Source of the DNA: Micrasema longulum
Taxonomy: Eukaryota > Arthropoda > Insecta > Trichoptera > Brachycentridae
Reading direction: 5' to 3'
DNA length: 64,000 nt
NCBI GenBank assembly: GCA_022494885.1
Contig: JAGVSM010004532.1
Span: forward strand, 1-64,000
This document shows positions 11,024-22,319 of this stretch, in pieces; the stretch's first letter is position 1, and each line of letters begins with the position of its first letter. Both the position numbers and the translations under genes were made by a program. The notes beneath the pieces were generated by a model. That model was not told the origin of the DNA. It saw nothing but the letters and a program-made list of their open reading frames with translations, and ran no database searches.

Positions 11024-11034
11024 TGGCGCCCAAC
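11024..11034 (+). promoter_or_regulatory. primer-binding site, tRNA-Lys type
   Basis: TGGCGCCCAAC is the complement of the 3' end of lysine tRNAs and is a common minus-strand primer site of LTR retroelements. Short, so chance is possible. Confidence 0.4.
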
Positions 11035-11400
11035 AAAGACACCGACGTCTCTCTCTCTCTCTCATAATTTCATTAATATATATTTTTATTATAACATTTC
11101 TTATTTCATATGTTTTATTGTTTTTAATCGACTTTTCCGAAAATTTAACGGTCACATTATAACATAAAAGGTAGTGGATGCTAAATCAAACCACTATTCT
11201 ACCGTAAAAACTTCCGGCATGGTAACTTCCTTCATCTGGGGTGGGATTTTTCTTGGACTGTCAGTATACAAAGGGATATGCAAATAAATATAAGAAAATA
11301 TAATTGATAATAAAAACAATTTGATTTGGTAATTACATGCTCTTTTAATTACGGAAGTACATCTTTAGATAAACTGAAATTTTTAAATACTTAAATACCA

Positions 11401-11904
11401 AAACTTATAATAAGAAATCAAACACTGATTTGAGTCTACTGAATACTTTATTTTATTTTTACAAATATAAACATATAAAAATAAAACTTCGTGACAATTG
11501 TTTCGCCTTATTAGGGCATTTTCAAACGAATGTGAAGATTATTTGGATTGAATGTCCTTATATAGTTATATAATTCAAGGTACTTAAGTAGAAAATAAAA
11601 TAATCTTATGAACTATAGCATGTACATTAATCATAATTGAGGGAAAAACCGATGGTTAAGGGTGAGGCTAAGTGTTTAATAGGTAATGGGGAATTTAGGT
11701 ATTTATATTTGAATTTCGGGGAAAATATAACAAAGTAAGTATTTATTGACATACAAGTATGTATTGTGAGATAATTAAAGAAGCCTTATAGTTTTTGTGA
11801 AACAATTGTCACGAAGTTTTATTTTTTTATATGTTTATATTTGTAAAAATAAAATAAAGTATTCAGTAGACTCAAATCAGTGTTTGATTTCTAATTATAA
11901 GTTT
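11401..11904. mobile_element. inverted-repeat element, Penelope-like candidate
   Basis: Two near-identical arms of about 105 bases face each other (11401-11504 and 11799-11904), with about 295 bases between. Both contain the opposite-sense forms of TGATTTGAGTCTACTGAATA and CTTCGTGACAATTGTTTC. Read on the minus strand, the inner edge of the left arm gives GCCCTAATAAGGCGAAAC, a short hairpin followed by GAAAC. That motif resembles the ends of Penelope-like elements, which can carry inverted terminal repeats. No RT or GIY-YIG frame is present. A fold-back MITE is the alternative. Confidence 0.6.
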
Positions 11905-11976
11905 AAATATGGAGTTCTACAAAATAAACACCAAATCAATCAATAACTTAAATACCATTTTACTAGACATGATGTG

Positions 11977-12147
11977 ATGACGGACAAATTATGTACAGGA
12001 CTGAGAAACTACTTTCAGCTCGTCTTTAATCACTCTACTAATAAGGATGATCTGAGACACGCGACACCTGTCTGTTATTCCCTCCACACGGAACGTCAGC
12101 TGCAGGAAGAAAAGGAACGTCTTCAGACACGACGCGCCCTATCATAA
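11977..12147 (+). CDS. short ORF, unidentified (56 codons)
   Basis: An ATG-started frame of 56 codons in a stretch that is clearly less AT-rich than its surroundings (about 12000-12260). It is charged near the end (LQEEKERLQTRR), which could form a short helix. No family is recognised, no splice sites stand out, and there is no homologous neighbour. Chance or an old transposon piece is equally likely. Confidence 0.15.
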   Translation: MTDKLCTGLRNYFQLVFNHSTNKDDLRHATPVCYSLHTERQLQEEKERLQTRRALS

Positions 12148-13289
12148 CACGTACCAGCAGACACCAATCGAGGGTCATGGCAAGGCACGGTTTGTTTCAG
12201 TAGATCACCGGAAAACTCGGGAGAGTTCGTAGTTTGGGTAACAATTGCCGGAAACTGAGGTGTTGACGCACTTTTACGAAACGATTATTACTCATTACAC
12301 TGTGGACAATGCGTGCGTGTATACACAATATACACATCACGGCACTCGAGAAAATATTTTATAAAACACAGTTATTACTTAAGAATATAAATTTCTCCAT
12401 TAGGTCTAAGTAGTTTGAAGTTGCCAACTTTCGTTCCTCACATAAACGTCCCCCGAGAAGTGTTTGGGCGCAGAAAATGCAGAAAAATATGATGTCAAGC
12501 TATGAAAATAATTTATTATTGTATGAAAAAGACAAAGTCATGGTTCTTAGCAAGTTGAAGGGAAAGATACGAGAAAAATACGGAAGAAAAATACGTTAGT
12601 CATTACACGTGTAACTAAGGCTTTTGCAACTAGTGACCGTTGTCTGAGAAGTTTGTTTGTCCAGAAATCTTAATTTAAAACGGAAAGTTATTAAAGAAAC
12701 ACTTGCCATGCTAAGGTTGTCAAGAAAATATGTTTCTTCAAAAACAAGGAGTTCCAAGAGAATATAATATAGTAAAAAATACTTTCGTAGCATCTTCACA
12801 CGTCAATTCTGAGTCAAGTCATAATCTGTTTGATTAGCATCAAAGTACCAAATAAATTAACAAGATTGCAATCTACCTTTGTCGTTGCCACTGGTAGACA
12901 TAATTATTATATAAGTTCTCCAATTCTCAGACTACACCGACTCGGAAACGAGTATTGAGAAACTGATATGTTTCGTTTGCCGTTGTCAGTTTTAAGATTT
13001 AAAATTCTCACCGTTATAAAACCCAAATAACTTAATTATTCCAATGCTGTAAAAATCACTCAAAGCTTTTGATATTTTGCTTACGTACATTAAAATAACA
13101 CTTACTGTAAACTTATTTTTTTTGCCTAAGATTGTCAAAATTTTACGTTCTTATTTTAGTATGGACTTACCTTCTTTTATGTAATATTTTATCTTTTTTT
13201 ATATATACATATTTATAAAGCATAATGTTATTTGATACGTAGAAAATGCATGATTACAATTATTTCTGTTATTTCCACACATATTTATT
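12148..13289. other. non-coding stretch
   Basis: The first 110 bases continue the GC-richer block of the 56-codon ORF. The rest is AT-rich with no supported feature; the minus-strand frame 12596-12799 is not recognisable. Confidence 0.45.
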
Positions 13290-13545
13290 CATTCTATTAC
13301 CGCACCTAATGGTGCATAGGGCACTGCATTGGTTTAACAATCGCAGCGTATTTTTATCATTTTTTTCTGTTACATGAAAGGAAGATGCTCAGTTTTACGC
13401 TGCAGGCACCAGTCCAGGGACTATGAAATATTCTAGTGCCAAAACTCCCTTTTAAATAAATTTCACATCAATCATATCAGGAATTGAACCCGAGACCTCT
13501 CGCATGGTCGGCAAACGCGCTAACAATTACAGCACGAGGCCGACA
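13290..13545 (-). mobile_element. tRNA-headed SINE, family G (complete)
   Basis: Full-length minus copy: GGCCTCGTGCTGTAATTGTT (A-box region), TCGGGTTCAATTCC (B-box), a body with AAAGGGAGTTTTGGCACTAG, and a 3' end with CCAATGCAGTGCCCTATGC. In tRNA alignment the anticodon position reads ACC here and GCC in the 38.7-kb copy, compatible with a Gly-type source. About 255 bases long. Confidence 0.85.
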
Positions 13546-14009
13546 AAATATTTATTAGATCTTCATATTATCTAGTTATAACATGAAACGCTTGAATTTT
13601 AATTTTGTACCTGTCATATAAAAGCTTTCTCGGCGCATATAATAATATGTACGAAAATAAAATACCGTCATGGACAGCCTTAAGAACAGCGAGAGGATAG
13701 GAGCCTGCTGCGTCCCTTCTCAGACTTTAATGTTAGTTTGAAATCGAACCTCTTTATCCCTAATGTTCTCTTCAAGCCCTTACCTTTTAAGAAGTTTGGT
13801 GTTTTGAGTTTTGCTAAGGTACTTGGATACGCACACATATAGGATTAACATTAAACATTTGCATATTCTTAAAGATTGCCCAGCAAGACGCTTCCGGCGG
13901 ATGTAAAGGGTCTTCCAATAGGGATGATACAATTTTAAATGGCTATAATGACAACACTGCATATTATTTTTTGTCATTTCTTATGTCATTTGTGTTCAGT
14001 ATAGTATGC

Positions 14010-15090
14010 CATTTATTCATGGAAAGATACACGCTTTAACAACGTTTCGAAATTATTAAATTGTTTTTAAAAAATCAGTGTTCAAGTGAATACTGAAAGA
14101 AACTTAAGAAAAATTCATGGACGACATTGTTCAGTTAATCGTCTCACTATTCATCGCATTGTAGACAAATTTGAAAGTGAATTTTCTTAACAAGATACAA
14201 AAATACCAGTACGACAAAAAAGTGCACGTAGACAAGAGAATACTGATGCCGTAGCAGTAAATGTAAGAGATAATCCAAATTTATCAATTGAACGTCGTTC
14301 TCAAGAATTAAATCTTTCTCAAACAACAACATGGAAAATTTTAATTTAAGATTTGGGTTCTCACACCCTTACAAAAAATGATTGATTCAATAATTAAAAC
14401 TAGCAGACTACCACCAGCGTAGTTTATTTGCTGATTTTGCTTTAGAACAAATCAATGCAGATCCATTTTTTTACCGTTCATTGATGTTTAGTGATGAAGC
14501 TCATTTTAGGTTAAACGGTTATGTAAACAAACAGAATTGAAGAATGTGGAGTGATGAGAATTCACATCAGCAACCAATACATCCCGATAAATTTACTGTG
14601 TGGTGTGCAGTTCATGCTAGTGGAGTAATTGGTCCATGTTTTTTTGAAGAAAATGGTCGAAGAGAACTGTCAATGGAGAACGTTACAGAGCAATGTTGAA
14701 TGAATTTTTCTTTCCTGCTGTTGGTGAAAATAATCTTAAAAAATTGTGGTTTCAACAAGACGGTGCCACCTGCCATACAGCTACCGTGACAATCAATTTA
14801 TTGAAAAAAAATTGGTGATAAAATTATATCAAGAAATGGTCCAGTTAATTATCTACCCAGATCTTGTGATTAAACACCTTGTGATTTCTTTCTTTAGGAA
14901 TATGTTAAGTCATAAGTTTATGCTGATTAACCAACAACAATTGAGCAATTCAAAACCAACATTGAACATGTTATCAGTGAAATAACACCAAATTTATGTG
15001 AAAAAATGATGGAAAATTGGGTTGACAGAATGCGGTATGTACAGAGAAGTGGTGGTGCTCACATGAACGATATTATTTTTCATACTTAAT
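14010..15090 (+). pseudogene. mariner-superfamily transposase, dead
   Basis: A broken DDE transposase. In order one reads NRLTIHRIVDKFES (helix-turn-helix part), NPNLSIERRSQELNLSQTTT, GSHPYKK, RSLMFSDEAHFRLNGYVNKQ (first catalytic Asp), DKFTVWCAVHASGVIGP, WFQQDGATCHTA (second Asp), a decayed PRSCD.TPCDFF (third Asp) and the end GGAHMNDIIFHT. At least five in-frame stops and three frame changes separate these, so it cannot be functional. The N terminus is hard to place and no clear terminal inverted repeats were seen. The family uses a cut-and-paste reaction at TA sites. Confidence 0.88.
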
Positions 15091-15960
15091 GGCATAATGT
15101 AACCTTTTAAATACAAATAAAAAAAGGTGTCTCACGGAATAATTTATGTGTTTTTTTTTATTGTATCAGTCTAAATGAGAGACCCTTTAGAATACAATTA
15201 TGAGTTTGAAAAAGGACCAGAAGTAAAAGAGGTTTAAAAAAACAGCGGCATTGGGAAGGGCATCACCAACAAGCCGTGAAGTTTGCAAAGCCAAACACCG
15301 TTTTAGCCCGCAACGCGCAATCCAATGCAACGTCGGCTCGGACATGTTTTTAAGCGTCGGGCATCAGAAAAACATTCACATTTCGTGTCACTCGTCTACC
15401 AGCTCCTCGCCAGCGTTCGCTATTGTATTTCTTCTGTACAAAATCGCAAGGATGTAACTCGCGTGTATTTACTCAATAAATAACTTCATTTGTTATGCAA
15501 CTTTTTCGTTTAACCTCAAATCAATTCACGCCCACCAATCCATACAAATGGTGATGATGCCCACCACAGCATCATTTTTTTTGAAGTGTTGCCATTGCAC
15601 CTTCGCACGCATGTGTACTATAGCATCTCAAACGTTAAATTAACTGACGCATGCGCTGTAACTAAATCAAAATTAAAAACTAACCACTGGATAATGTTGT
15701 CACTGCTGTTATAAATGATGGCCAAAATCATGATGTTAAAATGAAAAACGAATTCCTATTTCATGAAACCGAAAATAGTTTATAATGCGATATCGCTGAA
15801 AACGCTCAACCACGGAATGCGCACATTTGTGTAGATCCAATGAACACTCTCCAAATTATTTAAAAAAATAATTGTTCTAAAGCTTCAAACAGAAAATAAA
15901 CTAGGGGAGTAAAAAAAAAATATTGCATCAGAGATGGATAACACTTTAGAGAAATAATTA
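15091..15960. other. non-coding stretch with GC-richer block
   Basis: The part 15236-15440 is GC-richer and open for 68 codons on the plus strand (15251-15457), without a recognisable motif. The rest is AT-rich. Nothing can be named. Confidence 0.4.
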
Positions 15961-15969
15961 TGGAAGTCT

Positions 15970-16720
15970 AGGCTAGGCGCTGGTTAAAAAGCCCAGAGAG
16001 AATAAAATACAAGCTTTGCTGGACAGTATTCAAATTCCTTCATAAAATGGCTCCAAAATACCTATCGGACCTTTGTATTAGGGAAAATATTTTATTTATT
16101 TATTTGACACTACAATACAATATATAAAATATGCGGGCATTTTGCCTTACGGCAATTTCTTCCTGCCTACCCAAACCGTTCAGTCTGAGAAAATAATAAA
16201 TACATGGACTTATTGAATCTTATAATTTTATACAAAAATGAAAAACAAAGATTAGCAAAATAAAAATGTATTTAAAAAAATTAACACTATACTATGAAGA
16301 GAGGAGAGGGGATGGAAAGGAAAGAAGAAGGAAAAAGGAACAATTTAAATATTTAGATAGTGACATTTCAATTTTGGTTTAAATGTCAAAGAAAATACAT
16401 GGCAAAGAAAATCTACTCTTAGGTCAGCATTTGCTTCAGGGAGAGGAAAACTTGTCGAAATCCGGCGCTCCCCAAACACTAGATTCTGAGATCGTGCTTT
16501 TGCCGTTGCCGGCTCCTCTGCCTGGAACCAATTGCCTTCAAACTTACGAACTTACCCTCGATTTTAAATTTGGAAATATAATATATCACTTTCGTTTAGT
16601 TAGAATGTAAGTTTAAGTACAATTGTGCAAATAAAAAAAATAATACCAAAGTGCCTTAATACAAAAATGGCGCTATATAAATTAGCCAAATATTATTATT
16701 ATTACTATGGTAAACCTATG
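15970..16720 (+). mobile_element. L2/CR1-like LINE tail with (ATT)n, split by insertion
   Basis: The RT tail reads RRWLKSPERIKYKLCWTVFK, FLHKMAPKYLSDLC before the interruption at about 16083, and resumes at about 16390 with LRSAFASGRGKL, RRSPNTRF, one TGA, DRAFAVAGSSAWNQLPSNLR. This is the classic L2/CR1 C-terminal pattern (RIKFKL.., APSYLSDLC, FSVAAP.LWNSLP). The 3' end has GGCGCTATATAAATTAGCC followed by (ATT)n, also typical of L2-like elements. Upstream RT and endonuclease domains are missing. Confidence 0.8.
16083..16385 (-). mobile_element. LINE 3' end nested in another LINE
   Basis: Starts on the plus strand with TTTATTTATTTATTTG, i.e. a (TAAA)n tail on the minus strand, then GCGGGCATTTTGCCTTACGG with the perfect stem-loop TTGCC-TTAC-GGCAA (16142-16155). 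It splits the RT frame of the surrounding L2-like element. The family is the one at 57.2 and 60.2 kb. Confidence 0.65.
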
Positions 16721-17585
16721 TGAAAATATAGTATTCACAATCAACCTTAACTAATTGGATTCCGTCAGACCCTTCGCACACCTCAAAGTCCGATTATCTG
16801 AGAATAGGTTCTTTAGAGATATCTCACTGTTGCTTTGAGCTAGCAATATGTATGTGTATGTATCAATATGTGTATACTAGCAAATTTATATTTTATTTGT
16901 TTGTTCTTTGTATTGACTGGTAAATTATTATTATGAATTAAAATGTAATTGCTTAGCTTGGAACGGGGTTTGTATCCCTATTAGCGAAGCAAGTGTATAA
17001 AAAATTTACATGATACTCGTATGATAAAACGTATAGATAAAAAAAAACAGAACCTTTATGTTTTTTGTATTACAAATGAGTACGTTAAATCTCTTTTATC
17101 GGTAAATGTATGAACCTACGAATATCATTTTGAGTTATACGAGAACAACCTGAACGAAGCGTGTCAAGCTAGCGGCCCTTTAACGTCCACTCTATTCGGC
17201 GCATGGTTGTGCAATGCACAGATTATAGGTGCAATGGAGGATCGGTGGAGGGGGTGTGGCTTTTACGTTGGCTAGCGGGCAACTATTTACGTTGACCGAT
17301 CGGAAGAATACTGGTCAAGAGTGGGGGCCTGCACAATTCTCATTCCTAGAAAAACTTTAGCGTAAGATTTCGTAACGCCGTATAAATATGTTCACATGTT
17401 AAAAATAAAAGATTGATTGAAAACAGTAAATACTCTCATTTAATTCTACTCTGCCCAATAATTCTGCCTTCTGCAACCTCGTCTTCAGGTTTTCACTGGA
17501 ACTTTCCTGGACTCAGCCGAATCCGGAAGCGGATTAAAAACCCGCTAGTCACCACTGACAGCCGACAGTATCTTTGTTTATATAA
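16721..17585. other. non-coding stretch, possible LTR-like block
   Basis: From 17140 to 17420 the DNA is GC-richer and contains GTATAAATATG (17379) and AATAAAAG (17404), a TATA/poly(A)-like pairing often seen in short arthropod LTRs. No primer-binding site or coding region follows, so this is only a suggestion. Confidence 0.3.
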
Positions 17586-17589
17586 TTTG

Positions 17590-18442
17590 ACTGTACGTGT
17601 GATGTCACTGTACTCCTCCTAAACGGCTTAACCGATTTACGTGCGGTTTTCAGAAAAATATAGATCTTTGCGCTGTGCGTGTTCGTAGATATCAAAATCT
17701 TCAATCGAATATGTAAAAAAGAAGTCAAGAATATAAATGTTTTATTCATAGATCAACCAGGGTTGCATTCGAGGAGAATGCATTTACAAAAAAAATGAAA
17801 GATATTTTTTTTTTTTCATTTTCATTTTTTTGCACCACAACAGGCCAGGAGGCCCAATCACAGTGGTGCATTACATAACAGAACAACCAGGCTTGAGAAA
17901 AATCACATTTTAATTTTTGTGTTCTCACCGGGAATCGAACCCGGAACCTTCCGTGCGTGAGTCAAGCGTCTTGACCACTACACCACGGAGGCCGCCATAA
18001 GATAATGTTTTTTTGTGTAAAAAAAAAAAGTTTGTTTTTGAATGTTTACAAACAGCATTTAACTTTTGTGGATCTCAGCCAGATTTTTTCTTAAATTCCT
18101 TATAGTTTTAACCCATTTATATCTTTTTATTGGATTTTTGGGGACACTAAAATAATATTAAATTTAATGTATTTTCAAAATCGTATTTCTACATAAGTAC
18201 ACGCCTTTGTTGGTGAGACGACCGGAGTTTGACGTTTTGAAAAAGAATGCCATATTTGATAAAATATTTATTTTACGTTTTGGAATTCAACCGTAAACAA
18301 GTACCTACTTAAGTTCAAATTTTTTTCAATATTGTCAATTTTTAGTTTTGGAATTTCATCACAAACAAATATCAAGGTACCCACTTATCAATGAAAAGTC
18401 TTTTGCCAACGTTCAGGCAGGCAACGTCTGTCGGGTCCGCTA

Positions 18443-18444
<2 letters not shown>
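17590..18444 (+). mobile_element. Helitron-like non-autonomous element (candidate)
   Basis: The inner left part contains CCTAAACGGCTTAACCGATT, a phrase common in insect non-autonomous elements. The right end reads AACGTCTGTCGGGTCCGCTAG followed by T, matching the CTRR|T end of Helitrons. Just upstream ACGTT and AACGT can form a 5-bp stem. A family V SINE is inserted inside. The 5' end (TC after A) was not located, and no Rep/helicase frame is present. Confidence 0.4.
17825..17996 (-). mobile_element. tRNA-Val-headed SINE, family V (complete, least decayed)
   Basis: Minus-strand copy with GGCGGCCTCCGTGGTGTAGT, anticodon position CAC, intact B-box GGGTTCGATTCCC, body and A-rich tail. It has the cleanest head in the window and so may be the youngest insertion. 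It lies inside the Helitron-like candidate. Confidence 0.9.
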
Positions 18445-18476
<32 letters not shown>

Positions 18477-18560
18477 TTTTTTTAAATTTTTTTTTTTAAT
18501 TTTTTTTTTTATTCTTTTATTTTTTATTTTATTTATTTTAATTTTTATTCCAGTAAAATG
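18445..18560 (+). repeat. poly-T/T-rich low complexity
   Basis: A T-run of more than 25 bases followed by T-rich DNA with scattered A. It directly abuts the Helitron-like terminus. The open frames across it, on both strands, are artefacts of composition. Confidence 0.9.
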
Positions 18561-18589
18561 GCTATTAAGTGCAGAGCCAATTCTACCAT

Positions 18590-18700
18590 ATGAACATATA
18601 AACATGAACATAAATATAAATATAAACAAAAATATAACAATAAACATAAATATAACAATAAACATAAATATAACAATAAACATAAATATAAACATAAAAT
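18590..18700 (+). repeat. tandem repeat, AACAATAAACATAAATAT unit
   Basis: An 18-base unit (AACAATAAACATAAATAT) repeats about three times between 18636 and 18690, flanked by shorter degenerate AACATAAATAT units. Confidence 0.85.
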
Positions 18701-20510
18701 AAAATTTTATATTGCAGCACTTATGGTGGTCTTAACATATCGCGCCATCGCTTCAACAACGGTGATTGATCCACCTGGCAGTGGCTTGAGAATTTCTGTT
18801 ATTAGATTTTTAGGCGTTCCCATAGGCTCCAGGCTCTTTAAGGAAGCAGGGCGGAAGGAAGGTGTTTATCTGTCCAGCTGTAAAATAAACTGTTTTTAAA
18901 AAATATTCATACCTCTATGGAATACTGATACCCATCGCAGCCTGTAGTAGAATAATTGTGCTGTTTTTATTGATTGATGTTAAAATATTAATACAATTCT
19001 ATTTTTTTAACTATTTAATCTACTCTTTATATATTTCTTAATGTTAATGCTGATACTTCTAAAAAAGAGACTAAAACAAGAGGACTAAACTAGCTTTGCC
19101 GATAATATAACAGTCTCATGATGAGGAAGTTTTGTGGTTTTTTCATATATTTTTATTTGTTAATAGACTATTAAGCTAAATTTTTTTTATTTTTTTTTTG
19201 TTTCTGAAATAACTCCGTGTGGGTTCTTTTCTGGTTATTCTCTATCAGTTCTTCCCATTAGTCCACCCACGGCAAGCAAACCGGAAATTTCTCATAACTC
19301 TCATATCTTGAGTTTTTTTTTGTTTATTTTTCCATACACATATTATTTACAAAGAGATATAATTACAAAAATTCACTTTAAAAAATACATTTTAAAATTA
19401 ATCTATAACACGAATTGGAAAAAATTCCCACAAAGACTTCAGCGTCTGAGCGTGGGCCATTCCTTTTTTAATTATAAAAAAGTTAATAGCATATATATAT
19501 GGTATGACATGAACATGAAAAAAAAAGAAAAAAAAAAGGAAAGAAAAACTAAATTAACATATGATCATATAACGAAAACATAATTTATTTGCAGAATGCA
19601 TTTATTTTTAATTTCAATATTTTTTTTAAAGAATGTTCATCTGTTCCTTCCATGCTGATCCAAGACCTCAAACCTACTTTAAAATGTACCAGTGATTTGA
19701 CGTTTTGTTGTTTCTGTGTTAGAAAATTGAAGGTCTATTCGTATGAAGCAATGACGTCATTCAAAGTAGTTTGTTTTCATTAAAACTTTTTTAACATTTT
19801 TTTCCCTACATTTTCAGGAAACTTTTCCTTACAATTTAATGCTCCTATTTTTACCGGGCTCAAGAAAACATTTATTGTATCCAATTTCCCGTAGGGCAAG
19901 ATCCTCCATCTTTATACGAGGTGGGAACGCGTCTCGTCCAGTCTTCTAACTCAAAATATTATTGAGTAAAAACATATTTAAAAATTATACACTTCATGTA
20001 ATTTTCAAAAATCGTTTTTTCACAAAAGAAATAGAAAAAAAAATCTTTCTTTTTAGGAGGCTTTAATGTGGAGATTGTGCTTTTTAAGTTTGCACATCGT
20101 TTATAAAAGGAACGGAGCCTTCGTCAATTTTTTGGTTTTCTTAGCTTTTTGAATAATTTATGGTTTCCGGCGATACACTTTTAATTTATTAGTAATAGCA
20201 GTATCGGTGATTTATTAATTTCCCTCGTTTTCGTTTTCGGTCGAAATCACTGAAAGAAGATTCTTCGTAAAGATAAATTGGCTAATCTTTTTTGATTTAT
20301 GCTAGTAACCCTCTAAAAGGTACGCTATTGTTGTTAAGTATTATGTTTTAATTAGGTATTTATATTTATAAGCACAAACTTAAAAAATAATTACAAGATA
20401 AAAAAAAATACTTACACTTCCTACTACTATTAACTGATAAAATAAAAGTGTTATTAAGATTATTTAAGCTTTCATATTGATCTAAAATCTTATTGTAGCA
20501 TTATCTTTAT
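18701..20510. other. AT-rich stretch, nothing recognised
   Basis: No gene or repeat family identified. The frames 19308-19583 and 19589-19783 are low-complexity or unrecognisable. A good 3' splice-like sequence (TTTTTCCCTACATTTTCAG at 19818) has no partner exon that I can support. Confidence 0.45.
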
Positions 20511-20735
20511 TTTTCATTATTACCCATCTAAATATTAGTCACTTTAAGATTATGTTAAATTATTCTCAATTTTCATTTGCTCTATTATTATTTAGACCAT
20601 AAGGTTTTCTCACTTTAATTATTATTTTTAATTTGTCATCTTAGATTTATATGTTTATATTTTACTTTTTTGAAGTTTAAAAAAAAATAAAAATAATTTG
20701 TTTAGTTTGAATTATTTAGTTGAATTATACATCTT
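20511..20735 (+). mobile_element. LINE 3' UTR fragment
   Basis: Shares GTTTTCTCACTTTAAT, TTGTCATCTTAGATTTATAT and TTTAGTTGAATTATA in the same order with 61345-61510, which ends in a TAAATAAATAAT tail. Together they define the 3' UTR of one LINE family. No coding sequence is attached. Confidence 0.55.
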
Positions 20736-20744
20736 GCCGTTGTG

Positions 20745-20875
20745 TCTGCTTTTAACATGATCAGACTTGAGATTTAAATTTATCTGATCATGCCACGTCC
20801 TACAATCTTATTCATTTTTGCCATTCAAACCATTATTTCGTCATCCATTCATTCAACATGACTAAACTATTACAT
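20745..20875 (-). mobile_element. RTE-like LINE scrap
   Basis: Colinear with the minus-strand RTE copy at 10280-10440: GATCATGCCACGTC, TTTTTGCCATT and TTTCGTCATCCATTCATTC recur. It corresponds to the HVERMDDE... end of the RT. Heavily decayed. Confidence 0.6.
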
Positions 20876-20940
20876 TATTATAATCATTAGATCGCAATTA
20901 TGTAGACTGATTATTTTACCTTGATGTCACAAAAAAAATA

Positions 20941-21000
20941 TATGATAAAAATACGCTGCGGTTAGCGTCAAGATGCAGTGCCCTATGCACTTCTATGTCC
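20941..21000 (+). mobile_element. SINE family G, 3' scrap
   Basis: Contains AAAAATACGCTGCGG and ATGCAGTGCCCTATGCAC, the terminal part of family G. Confidence 0.6.
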
Positions 21001-22319
21001 AGAAACTGAACGAATAAAATATTTTTACCAAGATAAATTCAAACATTTCCTATATTAATTTTTTTTTAATAAATAGGTTGTTGAAAAATTTACTCAAACA
21101 GACTAGACATGAACCAGAGAAATCTATTAACTAAGTGTGTACGTAGTAGATAAAGTAATTGTTATTTTGTTAATAAACTATGATTATTATTAATATTAAT
21201 ATTATTTCACAGGATTCTACAATTTTTCCATCAGTTTTTACATCCTTGGACTCTTTTCTATGTATTTTATTCAGTTCCATACACTTCCACAGTTTGATTT
21301 TTTTAGATCCATCATTGTTGTAAGATTTTTATATTTTTAAATGTTATTTAATATTTTATAAGATTTCCGTATTTAAATCATCTCTAGACATTACCAAGAC
21401 TAAATATGCTGTATTACATACAAATACAGATATTATTCTAACAAAAGTTTATTTAACTAGTATCTCAAATTATATTTATTGACCTTTTATAAGTGAGATC
21501 GCGAAAAAGGCCGTTTGTATTATATTTTAAATTATAATTATGATGATATCAGGTTCAGCCATCTTGTTTAGGCCAAGCGCCATTTTGTGCCGCCTCTTTT
21601 GCAAATAGCTTATTTTAAGACTGTCAAAATGGCGACAAATATAGTCGATGTGACGCGCAGAATATTAAAGTCGTGATATTTGAAAACTCTACTAAAATTT
21701 GGCCAGTGATGAGAAAATAACATGGCTTGAAGGGCGGACGAAAATAGACCAATTTACATGGGTGAAATTACACTTCAAAGTCACCAATTTAATAAAATAT
21801 TCAAGTTAACTCCACGTTTATATTTTTCATATTCAAGTACCTTTATAAACTATACTGTTAAATCAATTGGTGTAACACAAGTCTACATAGGATATAAGAC
21901 TTAATTTATATCTCTTATTTATTAAAATTATGAAATTGTTTATCTTCAAATGAACATTTTCACTCCGGATTGGAAAAGTAAAATTTTTACAAATATGCTG
22001 GATTTTAATGAAAAAATATTTATTCTTGCTTTGCAAATAATAATTTTACAAATAAAAGTGATGCTATCTATGATATCTATTTTTTCTTTTAGTAAATAAA
22101 TATTTTTTATTATTTGTTTACTTTTTAATTAAAGTACGTATCTGATACCTTGAGTGTTTTTCCAACACTACTCCACAATTTTTTTTCTACTAGGCTTATT
22201 TAAAGTGTTTTTTCTTATCTTAATATAAATCTACAACACGATTTATTACAAAATCAATCAACATTCCGGCAATTTCACTAGCTTGCATCACGTTTGCACT
22301 CATTTTCACAGCTTGACAG
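21001..22319. other. AT-rich stretch, nothing recognised
   Basis: No coding signal. The part 21550-21730 is GC-richer (AAGCGCCATTTTGTGCCGCC, AAATGGCGACAAATATAG) but has no open frame or known motif. Confidence 0.45.

Noticed and set aside
18372..18702. Two overlapping 100-codon frames on opposite strands
   Set aside because: They cross poly-T and an AACATAAATAT tandem repeat; the predicted proteins are runs of K, F, I and N.
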